A DNA stretch of 64,000 nt from Methanospirillum hungatei (GTDB lineage Archaea; Halobacteriota; Methanomicrobia; Methanomicrobiales; Methanospirillaceae), in contig NZ_CP077107.1 of NCBI RefSeq assembly GCF_019263745.1, positions 2,728,001 to 2,792,000 on the forward strand. The letters run 5' to 3'. A model generated the notes under the pieces. The model was not told where the DNA came from, did no database searches, and saw nothing but the letters and a program-made list of their open reading frames with translations. The translations under genes and the position numbers were made by a program. Shown piece by piece: positions 44,288 to 52,564 of this stretch (within the stretch, counting starts at the first letter, position 1; every line of letters begins with the position of its first letter).

Positions 44288-45178
44288 TTAGAGCACCTTC
44301 TGCAGGAATGGTGTACAGTCGATTGCATGCAGGTCAAGTGCAAGATCCTGTGGGCTCATACCCTGGGCAAGACCAAGGAGTTCGTTGTAGTGCAGAACAG
44401 GGATGTTGTACACGTCGCCAAACTTCTCTTTGATCTCAATCTGACCACGGTCAAACTGAAGCTGACAGAATGGACATACTTCAGTGATTGCGTCAGCACC
44501 AACTTCTTTGACATTAATGAGTTTTTCATTGGTTATGTCAAGGGCATGGACAATATCATATCCACGGACACCGCCACCAGCACCACAGCACTGCATCTTG
44601 TTGCGGTACTGAACCGGTTCAGCGCCAAGTGCTGCAATGAGTTCTTCAAACCACATCGGGTTTTCAGTGTCTCCGAAATGTCTCTCTTTCTTTGGCTTCA
44701 TTAAGTGACAGCCATAGTGAGCGGCAATCTTAGCACCATTGAGTGGAGTTGTGACACTGTCCTTGATCTTCTGGACCCCACAGATCTTATCATCATAATA
44801 GAGTTCTGCAAGGTGCCAGACATCAATGGTACCCTTAAATTGCATGTCAATCTCAGCAAGAACTTCATTTGTACTGTCCCGAAGTTCATCGTTGTGCTTG
44901 AGGATGTGGTTAACTTCGTAGATTGACTTGTAACAACCGTTGCAGATGAGTGCAATGTCTTTTTTCATCTCTTCTGCAAGGACGAGGTTTCGTGCTGCCA
45001 TTGCGTACCAGACGTTCAGGTCAATGGATCCGAATGCACCTGGAGCAGGACAACAGCTGGCACCCTTCAGCGGGAGGAGCTTGATGCCGACCTTTTCACT
45101 GGTCTTGATGGCAGACGCCTCACAGCCGGGGTACCGGTTTGGTGCAATACACCCAAGGAAAAATGCGTATTCGTGCAC
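44288..45178 (-). CDS. hdrB: Heterodisulfide reductase subunit B (catalytic)
   Basis: 296 residues with both CCG domains that hold the two noncubane [4Fe-4S] clusters reducing CoM-S-S-CoB. First motif: FFLGCIAPN, CCPAPGAFG, CNGCYKSI. Second: HYGCHLMKP, CCGAGGGVRG, CPFCQLQFD. Cytoplasmic form, without the membrane partner HdrE. Two bases downstream of hdrC. Confidence 0.96.
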   Translation of the reverse strand: MHEYAFFLGCIAPNRYPGCEASAIKTSEKVGIKLLPLKGASCCPAPGAFGSIDLNVWYAMAARNLVLAEEMKKDIALICNGCYKSIYEVNHILKHNDELRDSTNEVLAEIDMQFKGTIDVWHLAELYYDDKICGVQKIKDSVTTPLNGAKIAAHYGCHLMKPKKERHFGDTENPMWFEELIAALGAEPVQYRNKMQCCGAGGGVRGYDIVHALDITNEKLINVKEVGADAITEVCPFCQLQFDRGQIEIKEKFGDVYNIPVLHYNELLGLAQGMSPQDLALDLHAIDCTPFLQKVL

Positions 45179-45180
45179 GT

Positions 45181-45756
45181 TTAGTCACCCTTCAGAATTC
45201 TGTCTGCATTCTCTTTCAGACCATAATGGTCGATAATCTTCTGGATACCCTTGATGAATTCAGGGTATGAGTGCGTTGTCGGTGGGTCTGCAGGAAGACC
45301 AAGCTTGGTACGTGCTGCACGGTTGACGTCATTGTTTGGCACACCGTGTCCGTTGTTATAGATAAGCTGGCAGGTCTGCAGGAAGTTCTTTGGAACAATG
45401 TCACGCTTGAATGCAAGGTTTCTCATTGCCATGATAACATCGGTTGGAGCGATGTCACGTGGGCAGCGGTCTGTACAGGAATAACAGGTTGTACAGAGCC
45501 AGAGATCCGGGTCAGTCAGGGCTTCATTCTCAAGTCCAAGGACACAGCGTCTCATGAAGAGACGGATCCGGTATGAACTCCGGGGTGCTGACGGGCAGGA
45601 ACCGGTACAGGTACCACACTGGTAGCACATATTTGCGATAGTTCTGCTGGTCTTGAGGATCTTCTCGGTAAACTCAGGGTTTGTATCGGTGAGATGGTAC
45701 CGGCGATCTGCAAGTTTTTTGTCCAGTTCTGGAATGTTATATGATTTTGCAGCCAT
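45181..45756 (-). CDS. hdrC: Heterodisulfide reductase subunit C
   Basis: 191 residues with two [4Fe-4S] motifs (MCYQCGTCTGSCPSAPR; CTTCYSCTDRCPRDI) that carry electrons from HdrA to HdrB. Followed by helices LAFKRDIVPKNFLQTCQLIY typical of HdrC. Twelve bases after the polyferredoxin gene and two before hdrB, in one operon. Confidence 0.95.
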   Translation of the reverse strand: MAAKSYNIPELDKKLADRRYHLTDTNPEFTEKILKTSRTIANMCYQCGTCTGSCPSAPRSSYRIRLFMRRCVLGLENEALTDPDLWLCTTCYSCTDRCPRDIAPTDVIMAMRNLAFKRDIVPKNFLQTCQLIYNNGHGVPNNDVNRAARTKLGLPADPPTTHSYPEFIKGIQKIIDHYGLKENADRILKGD

Positions 45757-45768
45757 AAGACACCTCTA

Positions 45769-46935
45769 TTACTGGCTTACCGCCTTTAATTCAACAGAAC
45801 CGGCCAGGGATGACTGTTCTTTGACCTTGGAAGTTCTTGGAGTGAAGAGTTTTTCCTTGATCTTCTTAAAGAGGTCAGTCTCTTTGCCTTTGATCTTCAC
45901 GCTGTCACGGCGGAGGTAGATGATATCCTCTCCCGGACAGGCATGGACACAGGCTCCACACAGGATACAGAAGTCCGGATTTACTGCAATATTTGCCTCT
46001 ATTTGTCCCTTCATATCCTTTGCAGGCTTTGGTGTCGGGAGATAAATGGCATTTGCCGGGCAAACATCAACACAGGTGGAACATCCTCCCGGACATTTCT
46101 CTGCATGGAACGTGATCTCTCCTTCAAAGATCTTGTTCACAGTAATAGCTTCGGTCGGACAGTTGATTGCACACCAGCGGCATGTACAACAGTCTTCCTC
46201 GATGATGTTGACGTTTCCAAGTTTTTTCTGTCCGACAACAGTCCGTGTAACCTTGATTGCCTCAGATGGACATGCTTCTGCACAGACATTACATCCGTCA
46301 CAGTATGCCTCATCCCAGATAACTTCACCCTCAACAGCTCCCTTTTCAGGGCTGAAGGGCTTGTGGAGCACATTGATGGCCTCACACAGGTTGCCACAGA
46401 TGCCACACTTGGTACACTTTTCATCATCGACAACAAACTCAACCTTGAGATTGATGCCCTGACCTTTTGCAAGACCTTCCTTGTCCTGTCCTTCAAAGAG
46501 AGGGACATCGCGGTCTATTGCATCACGGGGACAAACATCGTCACAGATATTACATCTGACACATTTGTCTTGGTCAATTGCCGTTCCCTTGTCATATGTC
46601 GGGAATCCTTCTTTTTCAAGGATTGGCAGACGTTCTTCGCCATCAACTTTCAGAGCCAGAGCAGAGAAAGGACACATGATGACACAGACACCACAGTATG
46701 AGCATTTTGTCTCATCGACACGAATGCTTGCTGCATCATCAACAAGTCCTCTCCGGACTCCTCCGACTGCCCCTACTACAATTGCTTCTTCGGGACAGAC
46801 TTCAGCACAGATACCACACCCGGTACAAACATCATTGTCAAGGATGAGGTTGTTTACCTGCTGGAGAAGTCTCTGCTCCATTATAACCTTAGACCCATCA
46901 GAGGTCTTGGAATACTTAGGAAACAGTGTAGACAT
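45769..46935 (-). CDS. fwdF: Polyferredoxin, FwdF-like (eight [4Fe-4S] motifs)
   Basis: 388 residues from the ATG at 46935, preceded by gaggt; an upstream frame from 46992 is rejected. Eight CxxCxxCxxxC-type motifs are countable: CTGCGICAEVC, CSYCGVCVIMC, CVRCNICDDVC, CTKCGICGNLC, CDGCNVCAEAC, CCTCRWCAINC, a CPGGCSTCVDVC variant, and CILCGACVHAC. Polyferredoxins of this size wire HdrA to Fwd; in the known Hdr-Fmd supercomplex FwdF/FmdF is this link. An MvhB-type name is possible, but context with hdr and fwd favours FwdF. Confidence 0.85.
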   Translation of the reverse strand: MSTLFPKYSKTSDGSKVIMEQRLLQQVNNLILDNDVCTGCGICAEVCPEEAIVVGAVGGVRRGLVDDAASIRVDETKCSYCGVCVIMCPFSALALKVDGEERLPILEKEGFPTYDKGTAIDQDKCVRCNICDDVCPRDAIDRDVPLFEGQDKEGLAKGQGINLKVEFVVDDEKCTKCGICGNLCEAINVLHKPFSPEKGAVEGEVIWDEAYCDGCNVCAEACPSEAIKVTRTVVGQKKLGNVNIIEEDCCTCRWCAINCPTEAITVNKIFEGEITFHAEKCPGGCSTCVDVCPANAIYLPTPKPAKDMKGQIEANIAVNPDFCILCGACVHACPGEDIIYLRRDSVKIKGKETDLFKKIKEKLFTPRTSKVKEQSSLAGSVELKAVSQ

Positions 46936-46995
46936 TAAGATACCTCGGTTGTTCACGAATTCTGTTCCTGAAACGCTTATCTTTCTCCGCACCCT

Positions 46996-47253
46996 TCAGG
47001 CTTCAACAGCCTGGGGAGGTTGACCGGAGAGCTGAATCACATCGTATGGGCATGCATCGACACAGATTCCACAGCCTGCACAAAGTTCATACTTGACATC
47101 AAGAGAGATTGCTGCTCCATTGATGACTTTGTAGATCTTATCCGTGCTCGCCGGGTTAACCGTGAATAACTCCAGTGCATTCACTGGACATGCTACCACA
47201 CAATTGTTGCAGCCGGTACAGCGTTCCATGTTTACATGAACTGCAAATGCCAT
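46996..47253 (-). CDS. fwdG: Two-[4Fe-4S] ferredoxin, FwdG-like
   Basis: 85 residues with two motifs (CTGCNNCVVACPVNA and CAGCGICVDACPYDV) separated by an insertion with hydrophobic strands. It resembles the small ferredoxin subunit found with FwdF. First gene of the hdr operon, 60 bases before the polyferredoxin gene. A TCGATT-AA-AATCGA palindrome lies 20 bases upstream of the start. Confidence 0.78.
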   Translation of the reverse strand: MAFAVHVNMERCTGCNNCVVACPVNALELFTVNPASTDKIYKVINGAAISLDVKYELCAGCGICVDACPYDVIQLSGQPPQAVEA

Positions 47254-47272
47254 ATTTGTCGCACCAGCCTGA

Positions 47273-47286
47273 TCGATTAAAATCGA
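47273..47286. promoter_or_regulatory. Palindrome upstream of hdr operon
   Basis: TCGATTAAAATCGA is a perfect inverted repeat (six-base arms, two-base spacer), 20 bases before the ferredoxin start codon and at the expected transcription start region for a TATA-like ctatattttc near 47305. Operator candidate. Confidence 0.45.
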
Positions 47287-47749
47287 CTGAACAAAGGTTG
47301 TTAGAAAATATAGATAAAGGTTCTGAATTGGATATGGGAGTTTTTCATCAAAAACAGGGCGAAAGTGTGTCTTTTATGTTGACAACTCGTAGTATGTCAA
47401 AAGCAGAAGCTTATCATTCGAACCCCTATATTTCATGATAAATCATGATAAATCTGACCATTTCCGTCTGAGGTATTTTTTAAAAAACCGAAATTCACTG
47501 ATCATTCAATGATTGAGTTACATTCTGACCAGTTCGTAAAAATGACATATGAAATTGATGTACGAATCCCTGAATCAAATCAATCAATCGATATTATGGT
47601 CGTTATTCATGGAAAAATGGAATAATTGGTAGTATTTTTCAGGTATTTTTCAGGAAAAAAACCCTGCGTGCCTGTATTCTCTTCAAACGCGAAAATCGAC
47701 TACTATACAGCCAAATAGTGAGCACATTTTCCATTTAGGAGGGGGTCTT

Positions 47750-47779
47750 ATGAGACTCGCCGACCTACTGCCCGCATGA
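47750..47779 (+). CDS. Nine-codon open frame behind a strong Shine-Dalgarno site
   Basis: The frame reads MRLADLLPA then stop. It is preceded by aggaggggg (47737-47745), stronger than the site of any real gene nearby. It lies 117 bases before fdhA. The same stretch can form gtct/agac and ggag/ctcc stems, so the G-rich string may instead be structural. A translated leader peptide is possible, not shown. Confidence 0.25.
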   Translation: MRLADLLPA

Positions 47780-47849
47780 ACGGTCTCCATTTGCATATTT
47801 GGGTCTTCTAATATCGATTCATCCACCATAAATCATCAAAAATTCTAAA

Positions 47850-47857
47850 ATTAGGCA
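47850..47857 (-). promoter_or_regulatory. TGCCTAAT motif, site 10
   Basis: ATTAGGCA on the plus strand, 40 bases before the fdhA start codon. Confidence 0.45.
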
Positions 47858-47896
47858 AGGATTTATGTCGTCCTGAGTTGAGGATTAAAATGTAGT

Positions 47897-49969
47897 ATGA
47901 TATCTCAGATCCCGACGATTTGTCCGTACTGTGGAACCGGGTGCTCGGTAAACCTGATTGTACAGGATGGAAAAGTTGTCGGAACCAACCCGAATATCCG
48001 GTCTCCGGTAAATGAAGGAAAACTCTGTCCGAAAGGTACCTATTGCCACCAGTTTATTCATAGTCCTGACCGGCTCAAAAAACCGCTTGTCAGGAAGGGA
48101 GGAGTTTTTGTTGAAACAGACTGGGAGACTGTATATCAGTTGATAGCACAAAAATTCAAATCATATACTCCTGATGAAATCGGAGTCCTCGCATCGGCCC
48201 GGTGTACGAATGAAGACAATTATGTGCTCATGAAATTCGCCCGGGGAGTATTAAAGACAAATAATCTGGATCATTGTGCACGATTATGTCATGAAGCAAC
48301 CATGACCGGTCTTACTCTCTCGTTTGGAACTGGAGCCATGACGAATTCAATCCCGGATATCGGGGAGTCTGAGTGTGTCTTTTGCCTTGGTTCCAATACT
48401 TTTGAGCAGCATCCTCTTATTGGAAGACAAATTGTCCGTGCACAGGCAGCCGGTGGGAAATTTATTTATGCTGATCCCAGGTATACTCCGACAGCGATTC
48501 AGTCAGATTTGTTTCTCCAGTTTTTCAGTGGAAGTGATGTAGCGGTTCTGAATTGTATTATGGGAGAGATTATCCGGAACGGCTGGGAAGATAAAGAGTT
48601 CATAGCTTCCCGGACACGGGAATTTGAGTCACTCAAAAAGGTAGTATTACAATCCCGGTACAGTCCCCAGAATGTCAGTCTTCTCACCGGTGTTTCAAAA
48701 GAAGATCTGCTCCTTGCTGCACAGTGGATAGGGACCTCTGCCAGTTGTACGGTTTTATATGCAATGGGTCTTTCCCAGCAGAGTGGTGGTATAAATAATG
48801 TTCGTGCTATTGCCAATCTGATGATGCTGACTGGAAATATCGGACGTCCGGGAACCGGGGTGAATGCCCTTCGCGGCCAGAATAATGTACAGGGGGCCTG
48901 TGACATGGGCTGTCTTCCTGGCTTTTTCCCAGGATACCAGCCGGTTACCGATAGCCTTATCCATAGAAAGATCGGTCGTATTTGGAAGTTTCCTGATGGG
49001 ATTTGTCCACCGAAAGAAGGTCTGAATATCACGAATATCTTTCAGAGAGCCGGTGCCAGACAGAATGGGATTAAGGCATTGTTTCTGGTCGGAGAAAATC
49101 CCCTGGTAACTGAACCTGATCAGAATACCACTCTTCATGCAATCCAGAATGTGGAATTTCTTGTGGTTTCTGATATCTTCTTTACCAAGACGTGTGAATA
49201 CGCCCATATTGTCCTTCCTGCAGCATGTTTTGCCGAAAAGGATGGAACGGCTACTAATACGGAGCGACGAGTCCAGCATCTGAGCAAAGCCATCAATCCA
49301 CTAGGAGAAGCAAAACCTGACTGGGAGATTATCACAGATATTGCACGGGTGATGGGGTTTGAAAAACAGTTTCCCTACCACTCACCAGAAGAGATCTTTG
49401 GGGAGATTACCGAGGTCTGTGAACCATATCATGGAATGACGTATGTCCGTATCCGTCATCCGGATGGGATTTGCTGGCCATGTCCATTCGATGACCATGC
49501 AGGTACCCCAATCCTCTATAATGACAGATTTTATCACCCGGACGGGAAAGGAGTGTTCTGTCCGGTGGAATGGAAGGAACCTTCAGAGATCCCCGGTAAG
49601 GAGTTCCCGTTTCGTCTTACCTCTGGTCGGATTATCTGGCACTGGCATGCAGGGGCAATGACCCGAAGGAGTAAAAACCTGGCTGATGAGGTGAATGAGG
49701 CATATATAGAGATTCATCCCTCGGATGCATCATCTGCCAGAATTGTTGATGGTGATATGGTTCAGGTCAGATCTAGAAAAGGCCGGTTGTCCTGTAGAGC
49801 CAGGGTCGTGTCTGATATTAAGGAAGGCATGGTTTTTATGCCACTTATCTTTGATTCTGCACTGAACCGGCTTATAGGACTTCCTGATGATGTTCAAGCC
49901 GGGATATCTGAATATAAACCGATTTGTGTTGCCATTGAACCAGCTGGCGAAGAAGAGGAGGGATCATGA
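47897..49969 (+). CDS. fdhA: Formate dehydrogenase alpha subunit (F420-type)
   Basis: 690 residues, molybdopterin oxidoreductase. N-terminal [4Fe-4S] motif ICPYCGTGCSVNL...LCPKGTY; active-site Cys in HCARLCHEATMTG (Cys, not selenocysteine, followed by the catalytic His); GxNPLVTEPD and the C-terminal pterin-binding barrel (PFRLTSGRIIWHWHAGAMTRR). Oxidises formate to CO2. The next gene, fdhB, starts within the last codon region (four-base overlap). The start codon lies 13 bases from gagg, while a start-stop ATGTAG sits at the better spacing. Full length for the family. Confidence 0.94.
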   Translation: MISQIPTICPYCGTGCSVNLIVQDGKVVGTNPNIRSPVNEGKLCPKGTYCHQFIHSPDRLKKPLVRKGGVFVETDWETVYQLIAQKFKSYTPDEIGVLASARCTNEDNYVLMKFARGVLKTNNLDHCARLCHEATMTGLTLSFGTGAMTNSIPDIGESECVFCLGSNTFEQHPLIGRQIVRAQAAGGKFIYADPRYTPTAIQSDLFLQFFSGSDVAVLNCIMGEIIRNGWEDKEFIASRTREFESLKKVVLQSRYSPQNVSLLTGVSKEDLLLAAQWIGTSASCTVLYAMGLSQQSGGINNVRAIANLMMLTGNIGRPGTGVNALRGQNNVQGACDMGCLPGFFPGYQPVTDSLIHRKIGRIWKFPDGICPPKEGLNITNIFQRAGARQNGIKALFLVGENPLVTEPDQNTTLHAIQNVEFLVVSDIFFTKTCEYAHIVLPAACFAEKDGTATNTERRVQHLSKAINPLGEAKPDWEIITDIARVMGFEKQFPYHSPEEIFGEITEVCEPYHGMTYVRIRHPDGICWPCPFDDHAGTPILYNDRFYHPDGKGVFCPVEWKEPSEIPGKEFPFRLTSGRIIWHWHAGAMTRRSKNLADEVNEAYIEIHPSDASSARIVDGDMVQVRSRKGRLSCRARVVSDIKEGMVFMPLIFDSALNRLIGLPDDVQAGISEYKPICVAIEPAGEEEEGS

Positions 49970-51222
49970 ACGGGACTATGTTTTATGGCTGGTCTGTTGA
50001 TGAGCAAATCCGGGATTCTGCAGCATCCGGCGGTCTTGTCACGGGCCTTCTGATATATCTGCTTGAGTCAGGGACGGTAGATGCGGTATGTTGCATGCAA
50101 AAAGGTGAGGATATCTATGATCCCCGCCCGGTCCTGATTACAAATCCTGATGAGATTGTATTATGCTCAGGATCCTTGTATTGTGGAAGTCTCCTGACTG
50201 CAGACTGGATTGTTCAGGCGGTCTGTGCCAATCCGGGAATGAAAATTGCTGCTGTTCTCAAGGGATGTGATGCAAAGGCAGTTATTGAACTTACCAAACG
50301 CAGCAGACTGGATCGGGACGATCTCTTTCTTATTGGCTTGAATTGTAGTGGTACGATATCTCCAACGAAGGCCCGGACTTTTATCCGGAACATATGTGGC
50401 ATTCATCCTGATCTGGTTGATTCTTTTATTATCAGAAATGGAAGGGCTGTTATCCGTGCAGGCGATATCTCCCGTGAATATTCCCTGGAAAGTATTGAAG
50501 AGGAAGGATTTGGCCGGCGTGATTCATGTAAGAGATGTGATACTCCGATACCTCGCCAGTGTGATATTGTCTGTGGATCCTGGGGTCTGGTTGGTGAACA
50601 TGCAGAGAATGCGACATTTGTTGAGGTATGCAGTAAAAAAGGATCTGTTTTCCTGGACGAGGCCAGAAAGAACGGATACATCACGATAATTCCTGCTGAC
50701 CCTAAAGGCATTGAGGCACGTTCACGGGTAGAAGCAGCAATGCAGACATTATCTGAAAAAAAGCGGAAGATAATGTTCTCAAAAATAGGTTCAGGCCTTT
50801 CCCGGCTGACCTGGATAATGAAGGAGACCTCCCGGTGCATTAAATGTTACCAGTGTTCCCAGGCATGTCCACTCTGTTTTTGTCAGGATTGCCAGACAAA
50901 AAAGCCATGGCTGGTAAAACCTGGAGAGATCCCGCCTCCGCTGATGTTTCACCTGATCCGGTTTTCTCACATAGCTGACTCATGTATTAATTGTGGTCAG
51001 TGTCAGGACCGGTGTGCAATGGATATTCCGGTATCACTGATGATGCATGCATTACAGGCAGAACTTGAACTGATGTTCGGGTATCATCCGGGAAAACCTG
51101 GGGGAATGCCGGTGCTTGCGAAAGTAAACCAGCATGAGGAGTGGGAGCATTACTACGGAAACCGATATTATGAGATGATACGGCTTTTTAGCCAGAATGT
51201 CCTGCCTGTTGATGATGAATAA
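49966..51222 (+). CDS. fdhB: Formate dehydrogenase beta subunit (F420/FAD, FrhB family)
   Basis: 418 residues. FrhB-type core: SGGLVTGLLIYLLESGTVDAV, KGCDAKAVIEL, and SCKRCDTPIPRQCDIVCGSWG. It binds FAD, F420 and an iron-sulfur cluster. Two C-terminal ferredoxin-like motifs follow (CIKCYQCSQACPLCFC; CINCGQCQDRCAMDI). It passes electrons between FdhA and F420, and in the bifurcating complex between FdhA and MvhD/HdrA. Coupled to fdhA by overlap. The hdr operon is divergent on the other side of the control region. Confidence 0.94.
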   Translation: MNGTMFYGWSVDEQIRDSAASGGLVTGLLIYLLESGTVDAVCCMQKGEDIYDPRPVLITNPDEIVLCSGSLYCGSLLTADWIVQAVCANPGMKIAAVLKGCDAKAVIELTKRSRLDRDDLFLIGLNCSGTISPTKARTFIRNICGIHPDLVDSFIIRNGRAVIRAGDISREYSLESIEEEGFGRRDSCKRCDTPIPRQCDIVCGSWGLVGEHAENATFVEVCSKKGSVFLDEARKNGYITIIPADPKGIEARSRVEAAMQTLSEKKRKIMFSKIGSGLSRLTWIMKETSRCIKCYQCSQACPLCFCQDCQTKKPWLVKPGEIPPPLMFHLIRFSHIADSCINCGQCQDRCAMDIPVSLMMHALQAELELMFGYHPGKPGGMPVLAKVNQHEEWEHYYGNRYYEMIRLFSQNVLPVDDE

Positions 51223-51234
51223 AGCAGAGCGTCC

Positions 51235-51801
51235 TTATTCTTCTTTTTGAAAGAGTTCTTTTGTTGATGGGAATCCGCAGACTTTGAGGACGTCTTCCTG
51301 GGTTACCAGTCGTGACTGCTGCCTTTTTGATGCGAGATCAGAGAGGTAAAAGATTGAGAGAGGAATTGAGAGCCCATAAATTTTTGCATAACTGACTTCC
51401 GGGATGTCACGGGAGAAGAAGTTCCTGATGGTGCCCCTGTCAACCACAACTCCCATTTCCTGAAGAATTCGTGCACTATGATTGAATGGATGAGCCCGGG
51501 CCAGGGTCAGGCACAGGTCGATAACTGGTGATCCAAATTTTGTATTCGGGTAAAATGGTGCCTGTGCATAGCATAATTTTCCGCAATTTTTGCAGTAATA
51601 TCTGGTAACCAGGACATTGATGATCTTCTTCTCGCCATCAATGATGACGGTTGCGAACCGTTTCTTTCGCATGTCATGGTACCTGACCTCGCCATTACAG
51701 TAGGGACAATGGTCAAGCAGGGTAAATTCCATCCCCTCAATCCCTGTTAATGCATTCAGGACTACTGATGAGATAAGGGATGGAATTTTTATGCTTTTCA
51801 C
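51235..51801 (-). CDS. Transposase-derived zinc-ribbon/HTH protein
   Basis: 188 residues. A zinc ribbon is formed by CPYCNG (residue about 32) and CKNCGKLC (about 70), followed by helices (FGSPVIDLCLTLARAHPFNHSARILQE) and a helix-turn-helix-like segment (VVVDRGTIRNFFSRD). The arrangement resembles the N-terminal DNA-binding half of ISL3-like or related transposases, but no DDE domain follows. It may be a truncated element or a domesticated DNA-binding protein. Convergent with fdhB by 12 bases. Confidence 0.55.
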   Translation of the reverse strand: MKSIKIPSLISSVVLNALTGIEGMEFTLLDHCPYCNGEVRYHDMRKKRFATVIIDGEKKIINVLVTRYYCKNCGKLCYAQAPFYPNTKFGSPVIDLCLTLARAHPFNHSARILQEMGVVVDRGTIRNFFSRDIPEVSYAKIYGLSIPLSIFYLSDLASKRQQSRLVTQEDVLKVCGFPSTKELFQKEE

Positions 51802-51885
51802 AACGGACCTTCCGGATATGTTCCTATATCATCTGGACAGCGGGAGTATTGAATTATCCAGTTTTGACAAGGAACCAAAAATAGT

Positions 51886-52197
51886 TCAGGGGATGTCTTC
51901 AATTGGATCCGGAGGGGTTGAATCATCCGTATTTGGTTGGTTCTGTTCATCATGGGTTGGAAGTTTCAGGAGTAAGAGTCTCATGATTCCTCCGCATGAT
52001 TTACAGAGATAATACTCATCATGCCAACAGGAACTACATCCCCATCTTCCGCAGATGACACACTGACGAAGACCGGATAAGGGGCCTGATGTGTGACAGA
52101 GATCGCATACATACCGGGAAAACGATTCCATATCCCGGTTTGGGGGTTCATTGTCCTTCCGAACCCGCATAACCTGGTTTTTCAGGGCAGCAAACAT
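51886..52197 (-). CDS. Small zinc-ribbon protein
   Basis: 103 residues from the ATG at 52197; a longer frame from 52302 would overlap the next gene deeply. Cys pairs YVCDLCHTSG, CVICGRWGCSSCW and YLCKSCGG form two or three zinc knuckles (RING/B-box-like pattern). The C-terminus is acidic and Pro-rich (DDSTPPDPIEDIP). Last gene of the cluster of small proteins 51886-54279, 22 bases after the membrane-anchored coiled-coil gene. Function unknown; probably protein-protein contact. Confidence 0.65.
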   Translation of the reverse strand: MFAALKNQVMRVRKDNEPPNRDMESFSRYVCDLCHTSGPLSGLRQCVICGRWGCSSCWHDEYYLCKSCGGIMRLLLLKLPTHDEQNQPNTDDSTPPDPIEDIP

Positions 52198-52219
52198 ACC
52201 GCCTGATGTATTTTGGTCG

Positions 52220-52564
52220 TTACTTTTTCGATTCAAGGGATTTTTCAAGTGCATCAAGTCGTGCCTCAAGTTCGGAGAGGTTTTCAATAAACTCGTTCTC
52301 AAACTTTTTCACTTCTGCAATCTTCATCTCATCTGCATCAAGGGTTGATCCCCGTTCTTCTTTGAACCGTTTCAGTTTTGGTCTGCGAACGACTCCCCAT
52401 TCCTCAACAAGCTGGGCAAACCGACGGTCAAGATATTCATCCACCCTGCTCTCAACCGGTCTTCTGAGTGATACCCTGCCAGATGATCCCTGGTAGAACC
52501 AGAAGAGCAGAAATGCAACAATAAGGACGATAAGGATGATTAAAAGAATCTCAATAAGCGTCAT
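52220..52564 (-). CDS. Membrane-anchored coiled-coil protein with YLDRR...W motif
   Basis: 114 residues. An N-terminal membrane helix (LLIILIVLIVAFLLFWFYQG) is followed by a soluble part starting with DEYLDRRFAQLVEEWGVVR (about 42-60) and a C-terminal coiled coil (ENEFIENLSELEARLDALEK). The YLDRR...EEW segment is shared with the two preceding small genes. The start overlaps the preceding stop by four bases. No known family recognised. Confidence 0.65.
   Translation of the reverse strand: MTLIEILLIILIVLIVAFLLFWFYQGSSGRVSLRRPVESRVDEYLDRRFAQLVEEWGVVRRPKLKRFKEERGSTLDADEMKIAEVKKFENEFIENLSELEARLDALEKSLESKK

Larger units (their letters stand above)
47254..47896. other. Divergent control region between hdr operon and fdhAB
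   Basis: About 640 bases. It holds the promoter of the ferredoxin-polyferredoxin-hdr operon (left) and of fdhAB (right), a perfect palindrome near 47280, a tandem catgataaat repeat at 47434-47453, a 38-codon open frame at 47509-47625 of doubtful coding value, a very short frame behind a strong ribosome-binding site at 47750, and one TTAGGCA motif at 47851. Confidence 0.55.

Noticed and set aside
45943-46701. 252-codon frame antisense to the polyferredoxin gene
   Set aside because: Its Cys/Thr-rich composition mirrors the repeated Cys-cluster codons of the opposite strand; no start signal.
24085-49969. Selenocysteine in FwdB or FdhA
   Set aside because: All three FwdB copies and FdhA have an ordinary Cys codon at the metal ligand, and no in-frame TGA was found there.
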